A stretch of 26,025 bases of DNA from positions 1-26,025 of the forward strand of contig DATNGG010000156.1 of the NCBI GenBank assembly GCA_035605975.1, given 5' to 3'. Position numbers and translations under genes: made by a program. The stretch is from CAIKMD01 sp035605975 (GTDB lineage: Bacteria; Pseudomonadota; Alphaproteobacteria; ATCC43930; CGMCC-115725). The notes under the pieces were generated by a model, which was given only the letters and a program-made list of their open reading frames with translations, did not search any database and was not told where the DNA came from. Position 1 is the stretch's first letter; every line of letters starts with the position of its first letter. Below are positions 14,131 to 20,421 of this stretch, piece by piece.

Positions 14131-15384
14131 CTACTCCGCCGCCGCGATCGCCGCGCCCAACTGGGCCGAGCCGCGCACCGGATAGGAATAGCGGCCCAAG
14201 GGCGCGAGCAGTACGCAGGTGACGACCAACATGCCCTCGAAAATCATGAAGGCCGGTCCGTAGGAGTGATATTTGTCGAACGACCAGCCGGCGATCGACG
14301 GGCCGATGCCGTTGGCAAAGGTGAAGACCGCGAACATCAGCCCGTAGATGCGGCCATAGGCTTTGAGGCCGAAATAACGGCTGACGAAGAACGCCATGAG
14401 ATCGACCTCGGCGCCGACGCCGATGCCGCAAAGCCCCGCGCCTAAGAGCGGCACGGCGCCGCCCGCCCTGCTCGCGAGCAGCGCGATCCCGGCCATCGGC
14501 ACGATGAAGAAGCAGATCGCGACCACGGTGCCGTGGAAGCGGTCGAGGCACCAGCCCGAGATGATGCGGCCGACAATGAGGGAGAGGCCGGCGATCGAGA
14601 GCGTGCGCAGTGCGAGGGGCAGCGGCACGCCGCGATCCGTCAGGAGCGCGACCATGTGGGTGAGCGTGCCGTTGATGGCGACGATGGCGAGGAAGAAGGC
14701 GATGGTGAGCGCCCAGAACCGCCACGAGCCGAGCGCGCCGCCGACGGAGAAGCCGGGCAGGTTGCGCTCAGCGGTGATGTCGGTGTGCTTCATCGCATCG
14801 TGCTCGGTCGGCTCGCGCACGAAGAGCGCGACCGGCAGCCAGGAGATCAGGAAGACCGCGGCGCCCAAGGCGATATAGGCGGTGCGCCAGCCGAAATGCG
14901 CGATGAGGGCCGAGGCGAGCTGCGGCACCAGCGCGACGCCGAGGCCGACGCCGGCCATGGCGATGCCGATGGCGACGCCGCGCAGCTTGTCGAACCACAG
15001 CGAGATCGCCGCACCATAGGGAACGGGCGAGCCGATGCAGCCGAAAATCCCCGGGAGGGCGAAGGCGAGATACATCATCGCCGGCTGCGCCGAGATCAGC
15101 GAATAGCCCATGATGCCTAGGGACCAGAGGATCAGGCCGGGGATCATCACCCGGCGTACGCCGTAACGGTCGATGAGGAAGCCCAGGGGAATGAGCCCGA
15201 TCGCCGAAAGAAACGAAGTCAGGATCAGGCCCGAGGAGAAGAATTCGCGCCCGACGCCGAGATCCTGGGTGACCGGCTTCAAGAACACGCCGAAGGCGAA
15301 GACATTGACCGGCCCGGCGCCGACCAGAAGCCCGCAGATCGACGCGAAGACGATCCACCAGCGATTGCGGAAAAACTGACCCAT
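14131..15384 (-). CDS. MFS transporter, 12 membrane helices
   Basis: A 417-residue inner-membrane transporter. The N-terminal half begins RNRWWIVFASICGLLVGAG, with GPVNVFAFGVFLKPVTQDLG in helix 1. The MFS signature between helices 2 and 3 is GFLIDRYGVRRVM (GxLxDRxGxRR). A central loop (about 185-215) separates the two six-helix halves. The second half has the matching GRIISGWCLDRFHG motif. It resembles the oxalate/formate and monocarboxylate branches of the superfamily, but the substrate cannot be assigned. Two ATGs are near: the one at 15384 is preferred because AAAGGGG lies 6 bases upstream, while it abuts the ATG at 15390. The gene is single, divergent from the LivK-type binding protein, with a palindromic repeat between. 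Confidence 0.9.
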   Translation of the reverse strand: MGQFFRNRWWIVFASICGLLVGAGPVNVFAFGVFLKPVTQDLGVGREFFSSGLILTSFLSAIGLIPLGFLIDRYGVRRVMIPGLILWSLGIMGYSLISAQPAMMYLAFALPGIFGCIGSPVPYGAAISLWFDKLRGVAIGIAMAGVGLGVALVPQLASALIAHFGWRTAYIALGAAVFLISWLPVALFVREPTEHDAMKHTDITAERNLPGFSVGGALGSWRFWALTIAFFLAIVAINGTLTHMVALLTDRGVPLPLALRTLSIAGLSLIVGRIISGWCLDRFHGTVVAICFFIVPMAGIALLASRAGGAVPLLGAGLCGIGVGAEVDLMAFFVSRYFGLKAYGRIYGLMFAVFTFANGIGPSIAGWSFDKYHSYGPAFMIFEGMLVVTCVLLAPLGRYSYPVRGSAQLGAAIAAAE

Positions 15385-15737
15385 TTCCATCCCCTTTCGG
15401 TTTCTTTTGACGGGTCCAGCCCCCGCCCGCGCGGCGGGGATATTTCTCGATTAAGGGCGGCTTGTAAATGGGGGAGGGGCCTGCCGGATGTGCATGAGCA
15501 GCGTGGGTCCTTCGACTGCTCGCGCCTAGATGGCGCTCGCGCTCAGGATGAGGAGGAAGGGTGCGTGGCGTCATCCTCGATGCCCTAAAAGATTTTCCTC
15601 ATCCCGAGCGCAGTCGAGGGACGCAGGATCGTTCTGCAGCGCTGCCCGAAAATAGGAGGCTCCTCACCGCGATATCGGCGCGATCGCCTTTTGCGCTATG
15701 CTGGGGCGTTGCGACAAAATCAAATCAGGGGGAGGAC
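15385..15737. other. Intergenic region between MFS transporter and LivK-type gene
   Basis: 353 bases without a gene. It holds palindromic repeat copy C (15491-15643), and presumably the two divergent promoters. A TATGCT element at 15697-15702 is a possible -10 box for the rightward gene, but no good -35 element is seen at the right distance. Confidence 0.6.
15491..15643. repeat. Palindromic intergenic repeat, copy C
   Basis: Same family as the copy at 1257-1409. The left arm has TGCATGAGCAGCG, GGTCCTTCGAC and CTCAGGATGAGG. The centre hairpin is GGCGT-N8-ATGCC at 15567-15584, slightly worn. The right arm is well kept: CCTCATCCCGAGCG, AGTCGAGGGACGCAGGATCG and CTGCAGCG. Confidence 0.82.
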
Positions 15738-17006
15738 ATGCCGGTGACTGGGTTCACGCTGCGCGCCCTCGCGCGCTTCATCGCTCTCGCCTTCGCTTTC
15801 ATTGCGCTTCCCGCCGCGGCGCAAACGCCGCAGCCGATCAAGATCGGGCTCAGCGTCTCCTTGACCGGGGGCGTCGCGGTCAACGGCAAGCAGGTGCTGC
15901 TGGCGATGCAGATCTGGCGCGACGATCAGAACGCCAAGGGCGGGCTGCTCGGCCGGCCGGTCGAGCTCGTCTATTACGACGATCAAAGCAATCCGACCAA
16001 TGTTCCGCCGATCTACACGAAGCTTATCGAGATCGACAAGGTCGATCTCTGCGTCGGGCCTTACGCGACCAACATGGTTGTGCCGGCGATCCCCGTCTTG
16101 ATGCAGCACAATATGGCAACGATCGGGATTACCGCGCTGATCGCCAACCATGCCTTCCACTACGACAAATATTTCTCGATGGTCGGCATCGGGCCCGATC
16201 CGAAAGCGGCCGTCGCCGGCGGCTTCTTCGACGTGGCGATGCAGCAGAACCCCAAGCCCAAGACGGTCGCGATCACCGCGACCGACGCCGAGTTCTCGCA
16301 AGTCTCGGCCGAGGCGGCGCGCGCCGAAGCCAAGCGCCGCGGCCTCAATATCGTCTACGACAAAAGCTATCCGCCGACGACGACGGATTTCGCGCCGATC
16401 GTCCGCGCGGTCGACGCGACCAGCCCCGACATTGTCTATAATGCGAGCTATCCGCCGGACACGATCGGCATGCTGCACGCGGCGAACGAGGTCGGGCTCA
16501 AGACCAAGATGTTCGGCGGCAACATGATCGGCCTGGTCTCGACCACCTTCAAGGTGCAGCTGGGACCGCTGCTCAACGGCGTCATCAGCACCGCCGATCA
16601 ATTCGTGCCCGGCCCCAAATTCAACTTCCCGGGCGTCGCCGAGGTGCTGCGGAAATATTCGGAGCGCGCGGTGAAGGAAGGGCTCGACCCGCTCGGCTAT
16701 AATTTCGCGCCCTATAGCTACGGCGCCTTGCAGATCCTGGCGCAAGCGGCCGAGGCGACCAAGGGCCTCGATCAGAACAAGATCGGCCAATACATCCACA
16801 GCCACAGCTTCGAGACGGTCGCGGGGACGATCGCTTTCGGTCCCGACGGCGAATGGACCAAGGCGCGCGTGCTGGTCAGCCAGTTCCAGCATGTGAAGGG
16901 CCACGACGTCGCGGAGTTCAAGGATTTCTCCAAGCAGGTCGTGGTCTGGCCGCCGGAATACAAAGCGGGCGATCTGATCTATCCCTATACGGAGGCGCGG
17001 AAGTAG
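15738..17006 (+). CDS. ABC transporter substrate-binding protein, LivK type
   Basis: A 422-residue periplasmic protein. The signal peptide (about 1-30, core FIALAFAFIALPAAAQ) is followed by PIKIGLSVSLTGGVAVNGKQ, the first strand and ligand loop of Peripla_BP_6 proteins. Typical landmarks follow: GLLGRPVELVYYDDQSNPTN, CVGPYATNMVVPAIPVL, KPKTVAITATDAEFSQVSAE and SPDIVYNASYPPDTIGMLHA. Members bind amino acids, amides, urea or aromatic acids for a LIV-type ABC importer. No permease or ATPase genes lie nearby. The ATG at 15738 follows GGGGGAGGAC. The gene is divergent from the MFS transporter and followed by repeat copy D. Confidence 0.92.
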   Translation: MPVTGFTLRALARFIALAFAFIALPAAAQTPQPIKIGLSVSLTGGVAVNGKQVLLAMQIWRDDQNAKGGLLGRPVELVYYDDQSNPTNVPPIYTKLIEIDKVDLCVGPYATNMVVPAIPVLMQHNMATIGITALIANHAFHYDKYFSMVGIGPDPKAAVAGGFFDVAMQQNPKPKTVAITATDAEFSQVSAEAARAEAKRRGLNIVYDKSYPPTTTDFAPIVRAVDATSPDIVYNASYPPDTIGMLHAANEVGLKTKMFGGNMIGLVSTTFKVQLGPLLNGVISTADQFVPGPKFNFPGVAEVLRKYSERAVKEGLDPLGYNFAPYSYGALQILAQAAEATKGLDQNKIGQYIHSHSFETVAGTIAFGPDGEWTKARVLVSQFQHVKGHDVAEFKDFSKQVVVWPPEYKAGDLIYPYTEARK

Positions 17007-17016
17007 CGCTTGATTA

Positions 17017-17150
17017 GCGTTGCATGAAGAGGGTGCGTCCCTCGACAAGCTCTGGCTGAGGTGGAGTTCTCATGGCATCCGCCTTTGATGCCAACAAAAA
17101 TTTTACCTCATCCCGAGCGAAGTCGAGGGACGCAGGATCGATGTGGAGCG
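17017..17150. repeat. Palindromic intergenic repeat, copy D
   Basis: Same family as the copy at 1257-1409, beginning 10 bases after the LivK-type stop codon. Left arm GTTGCATGAAG, GTGCGTCCCTCGAC and GGCTGAGGT. Central hairpin GGCAT-N9-ATGCC at 17074-17092. Right arm ACCTCATCCCGAGCG, AAGTCGAGGGACGCAGGATCG. The outermost TGCAGCG end has decayed. Confidence 0.82.
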
Positions 17151-17252
17151 AGCAGCGCGCCTGATCGATCCTCGGCTCGGGCACAGCGAGAATGCCGCTA
17201 TCGGGCAAAGCCTGAGGAATGCTATCGTTGAACGAGGAAACGGGAGACGCCG

Positions 17253-17882
17253 ATGGATCGGATCGAAGGCAAGTTCGTGCGCACGCGCGAGGAACTGGCG
17301 ACGCTCTATGCCAAGCCGGATCAGCGCGTCATCAACAAAGAGATCGACCATGTCGACGCGCTGGGCCGCGCCTTCATCGCGGCCTCGCCCTTTCTCGTGC
17401 TCGCGACCGGCGGAGCGCATGGCCTCGATTGCTCGCCCAAGGGCGATGCGCCGGGCTTTGTCCAAATCGAGGACGACGGCAAGACCTTGCTCATTCCCGA
17501 CCGGCCCGGCAACAACCGCATCGACGGGATGAAGAACCTTCTCGAGAATCCGCAGGTCGGGATCATCTTCCTCGCGCCCGGCGCCAACGAGACCTATCGC
17601 GTCAATGGCCGCGCCGCGATCAGCATCGATCCGGCGCTGAAACAGCGCTTCGCCGTCAACGGCAAGGAGCCGCGCTGCGTCATCGTCGTCACCGTCGAGC
17701 AGGCTTTCCAGCATTGCCCCAAGGCGCTGGTGCGCGCCAATTTGTGGAAGGCCGGGCAGAGCGGCCGGCCCGCCGGCGTGCCAAGCCTAGGCGATTTCGC
17801 CGCGGCGCGAACGGCGGGCGTCGACGCGCGCGCGTTCGATGACGAGTACTACGCCAAGCGCCTGCCGGCCGAGCTCTACTGA
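17253..17882 (+). CDS. PPOX-class FMN-dependent flavoprotein, MSMEG_1061 type
   Basis: A 209-residue cytosolic protein of the pyridoxamine 5'-phosphate oxidase-like split-barrel fold. Landmarks of the MSMEG_1061 branch are: AFIAASPFLVLATGGAHG, DCSPKGDAPGFVQIEDD, TLLIPDRPGNNRIDGMKNLL, NPQVGIIFLAPGANETYRVN, and EQAFQHCPKALVRANLW near the end. The FMN site is expected at the dimer interface around the SPKGD and RPGNNR motifs. Members are thought to reduce or oxidise small molecules with FMN or F420; the substrate is unknown. A GGGAGA site precedes the ATG. It stands between two substrate-binding protein genes on the same strand, each gap holding a repeat, so shared transcription is unlikely. Confidence 0.92.
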   Translation: MDRIEGKFVRTREELATLYAKPDQRVINKEIDHVDALGRAFIAASPFLVLATGGAHGLDCSPKGDAPGFVQIEDDGKTLLIPDRPGNNRIDGMKNLLENPQVGIIFLAPGANETYRVNGRAAISIDPALKQRFAVNGKEPRCVIVVTVEQAFQHCPKALVRANLWKAGQSGRPAGVPSLGDFAAARTAGVDARAFDDEYYAKRLPAELY

Positions 17883-17910
17883 AGGGTATTGCGGAGCGCG
17901 GCCGCGCAGT

Positions 17911-18016
17911 CGCCCTCGCCCTGTCCCTCTCCCGCTCCGCGGGCGAGGGGACGCAGCTGCTGCGATCTCGCCGAGCGTCCCTTCTCCCGCCTGGGGGAGA
18001 AGGACAGGATGAGGGC
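17911..18016. repeat. Dispersed repeat with CCCTCTCCC / GGGGGAGAAGG hairpins
   Basis: CGCCCTCGCCCTGTCCCTCT with CCGCGGGCGAGGGG forms one inverted unit. CCCTTCTCCCGCCTGGGGGA with GAAGGACAGGATGAGGG forms a second. This resembles a widespread proteobacterial intergenic repeat with GAAGG-x-CAGGATGAGGG ends (from memory). It is unrelated in sequence to the four-copy palindrome family. The second hairpin may also weakly end transcription of the flavoprotein gene. Confidence 0.65.
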
Positions 18017-18035
18017 TGTCGGCACCGATCTTTGC

Positions 18036-18064
18036 TTCTGCGCATCGCGCGGCGCCGCTAGAAT
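18036..18064 (+). promoter_or_regulatory. Candidate sigma-70 promoter of the NMT1/SsuA-type gene
   Basis: TTCTGC at 18036-18041, a 17-base spacer, and TAGAAT at 18059-18064, 42 bases before the preferred GTG start. The -10 is good, the -35 only partial. Confidence 0.35.
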
Positions 18065-18106
18065 GGCGATGTCGTGAACGAACAGCACAATCGGGGGGAC
18101 GGGGAC

Positions 18107-19117
18107 GTGCATCGCGCAAGGACATCGCTTGTCGGTCTGTTGGGATTGGGCGCGCTGCTGCTCGCGGGCGGCGCCAAGGCCGATGTGCTCAAGATCGCCA
18201 CGGTCAAGTCGACCGCGCCGGGCGCGCTCTTCATCGCCGAGGCCAAGGGCTATTTCGCAGCCGAGAAGATCGAGCCGCAATTCGTCTATTTCGATTCGCC
18301 CGGGCCGGTCACGCTCGCGGTGATCTCGGGCTCGGCGGACATCGCCTCGACCGGGGTTTCGGCGCAGCTCTATACCCTCGCCGCGCATGGCGCGGTGAAG
18401 ATCATCGCCGGCCAGGCGCATGAGGCGAAGGGCTATCAGGTCAACGCCTTCATTCTCTCCAACGCCGCCGCCGCTGCGGGGCTGAAGCGCGTCGCGCAGC
18501 TTGGCGGTCATTCGGTGGCGATCTCGCTGATCGGTTCGCCGGTGCATTACGCCGCCTCGCAGGTGGCGCTGAAGCATGGCGTCGCGCTCGCGAGCTTGCG
18601 AATCCTCGCGCTGCAATCGAACACCAATATTCTCTCGGCGGTGATCGGCGGCACGGCCGATACCGGCGTCATCCCGGCGACGGTGGCGGCGCCCGCCTTG
18701 GCGAAGAAGGAGCTGCAAATCCTCACCTGGGTCGGCGACGAAGCGCCGTGGCAATCGAGCGCCGTCGCCGCCGCGCCGCGCAACCTCGATGCGCATACCG
18801 ATCTCTTCCGGCGCTTCATGATCGCGCTGAAGCGCGGCCTCAGGGATTATCACGACGCGTTCAGCGCGCCCGACGGCACGCGGCGCGACGGGCCGACGGC
18901 GCCCGCGGTGCTCGCCATCATGGCGAAATACCTCAACCAGCCGCCCGAGCGGTTGCGCGTCGCGATCCCCTATGTCGATCCCGAGGCACGGCTCGATTTC
19001 GCCGATATGCGGCGCCAGCTCCAATGGTTCGAGGCGAACAACATGCTGAAGGAGAAGGTGACGCTCGACCAGGTGATCGATCCGCGCTTCGCCAAGCCGC
19101 AGCCCGGACGGGAATAG
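18107..19117 (+). CDS. ABC transporter substrate-binding protein, NMT1/SsuA type
   Basis: A 336-residue periplasmic protein of the nitrate/sulfonate/taurine/thiamine-precursor class. After a signal peptide (LVGLLGLGALLLAGGAKAD), LKIATVKSTAPGALFIAEAK and GYFAAEKIEPQFVYFDSPGP are the typical first strand and helix. SGSADIASTGVSAQLYTLAA is the class's conserved ligand-binding segment. Later parts are GGHSVAISLIGSPVHYAASQ and GTADTGVIPATVAAPAL. No ABC permease or ATPase lies in the window. Two GTG starts are possible. The one at 18107 is chosen because GGGGGGACGGGGAC lies directly upstream and the protein then begins with a proper signal peptide; the GTG at 18074 adds a polar MNEQHNRGDGD segment and lacks a ribosome site. 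Confidence 0.88.
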   Translation: MHRARTSLVGLLGLGALLLAGGAKADVLKIATVKSTAPGALFIAEAKGYFAAEKIEPQFVYFDSPGPVTLAVISGSADIASTGVSAQLYTLAAHGAVKIIAGQAHEAKGYQVNAFILSNAAAAAGLKRVAQLGGHSVAISLIGSPVHYAASQVALKHGVALASLRILALQSNTNILSAVIGGTADTGVIPATVAAPALAKKELQILTWVGDEAPWQSSAVAAAPRNLDAHTDLFRRFMIALKRGLRDYHDAFSAPDGTRRDGPTAPAVLAIMAKYLNQPPERLRVAIPYVDPEARLDFADMRRQLQWFEANNMLKEKVTLDQVIDPRFAKPQPGRE

Positions 19118-19190
19118 GGGCTGGCGCCTCATCGCTCGGCTTTTCGCTCAAATTCGCCCCGCCCCTTGCATAACTTGTCGGCGATCGCGC

Positions 19191-19219
19191 TTGTCGCCGC
19201 CGCGGCCGGCGCCTAGCGT
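19191..19219 (+). promoter_or_regulatory. Candidate sigma-70 promoter of the lipoprotein gene
   Basis: TTGTCG at 19191-19196, a 17-base spacer and TAGCGT at 19214-19219, 41 bases before the GTG start. Four of six -35 bases match; the -10 is weaker. Confidence 0.4.
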
Positions 19220-19260
19220 TTTTTCCAAATCGGGTGGCGCCAGGCAATAAGGCGAATTTC

Positions 19261-19746
19261 GTGAAAATTGCGCGCATTCTGCTGACAGTTTCGCTCGCGT
19301 TGGGGCTCCCCGGCTGCACGACGGTGGGGCTCGCCGTCATCGGCGCGCTCGGCGGCGCCGGGGTGAGTGCGGGCGTCGATCACACGATCAACGGCATCGT
19401 CTACAAGACCTTTCCCGCGCCGCTCAACAATGTGCGCTTCGCCGTGCTGCGCACCTTCGACCGGCTCGACATGCCGCTCACCGCCGATGAGCGCGTCGAG
19501 AGCGGCTGGAAAATGTCGGCCAGCGCCACCGACCGCACCATCGATGTCGAGCTGCAGAAACTCACCGACATGACGACGCGGATGCGCGTCGTCGCCAATG
19601 AAGGGCAGATCTTCTTCAAGGACGCCTCGACCGCCACCGCGATCGTGACGCAAACGGCGCAGGTTCTCGACGAGGACGCCAAGACGCCGCAGCGCAGCCG
19701 CGCGCAGCCGGCGGCGGTGCTGGCCGCGCGCGGGAGCGCGCGATGA
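19261..19746 (+). CDS. DUF3568-like lipoprotein
   Basis: A 161-residue exported lipoprotein. Starting from the GTG at 19261, the signal peptide core is ILLTVSLALG, followed by a lipobox LPGC with the Cys at about 19, so the mature protein should be lipid-anchored. The body is GVSAGVDHTINGIVYKTFPA, then NNVRFAVLRTFDRLDMPLTA, SGWKMSASATDRTIDVELQK and LTDMTTRMRVVANEGQIFFK, the pattern I associate with DUF3568. The Ser/Ala-rich C-terminus is poorly conserved-looking. An upstream in-frame GTG at 19234 would bury the signal peptide. The last four bases overlap the start of the next gene (ATGA), so the two are translationally coupled. Function unknown; envelope maintenance is a guess. Confidence 0.82.
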   Translation: MKIARILLTVSLALGLPGCTTVGLAVIGALGGAGVSAGVDHTINGIVYKTFPAPLNNVRFAVLRTFDRLDMPLTADERVESGWKMSASATDRTIDVELQKLTDMTTRMRVVANEGQIFFKDASTATAIVTQTAQVLDEDAKTPQRSRAQPAAVLAARGSAR

Positions 19747-20168
19747 GCAGCGCCACGCGTCTCCTTGCCGCGCTCGCGCTTCTGGGCTTGGCGCTCGCAC
19801 CCGGCCAGGCGGGTGCGGAAACCGCCGCCGCGCCGCCGCAGCTCGCGGTCGCGCCGGCGAACCTTGCCGGCGAAGCCGCGGCCCCCGCCGGCTATCGCGG
19901 CCTGCCGCCGTCCGATCGCAAGATCGTCCACGCGCTCTTCGAGGCGCAGCACCCGACCGCCGAGGGGGCGCCGCCGCTCAACCTCGACCAGATCGCGGCA
20001 CTCAAAGCCAAGTCCGGCTGGGAGCCGGCGTTTCGGCACATGAGAGCGGCGGGGCTGCTTCTCGCCAAAAGCTTGCGGCAAGTGATCGGCGTGCCGGCGC
20101 GGCCGCGCCGCCCGCCTGCGCGCCGCACCGACGGGATGGCGGCAAGCACAGGCGGCGCTTTACCCTAA
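19743..20168 (+). CDS. Exported small protein, unknown function
   Basis: A 141-residue protein with a signal peptide (TRLLAALALLGLALAPGQAG, cleaved near 25) and a short folded core, YRGLPPSDRKIVHALFEAQH then LNLDQIAALKAKSGWEPAFR and HMRAAGLLLAKSLRQVIG. The C-terminus is a basic, Pro/Arg-rich tail. The ATG overlaps the stop codon of the preceding lipoprotein gene (ATGA), and the pair is probably co-expressed and functionally linked. No family recognised. Confidence 0.8.
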   Translation: MSSATRLLAALALLGLALAPGQAGAETAAAPPQLAVAPANLAGEAAAPAGYRGLPPSDRKIVHALFEAQHPTAEGAPPLNLDQIAALKAKSGWEPAFRHMRAAGLLLAKSLRQVIGVPARPRRPPARRTDGMAASTGGALP

Positions 20169-20421
20169 CCGCCGTCGCTCGCTCTCCCGGCCGGTGCGAT
20201 TTCATCGCGCATTCGCGACAAATTTGCGGCTTCGGCCGCGGCGCAACGGCGCAGCTCTCGCCCGAGCGAATTCACCAACGATTGTTTAACCCGGCATCGC
20301 CGAAAATGGCGGCGTCGAGATCGAAGCGGGCGCCGCGGTCGCGACGGCAAGGCAGAGCTCGCGCAATTCCGCGCGATGCCGCCACGATGCCGCGCGATCG
20401 CCCGCCGCAGGAGCGATACGG

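Noticed and set aside
1257..17150. Repeat copies considered as a CRISPR array or insertion sequence ends
   Set aside because: Copies are kilobases apart, palindromic and lack regular spacers or a transposase frame.
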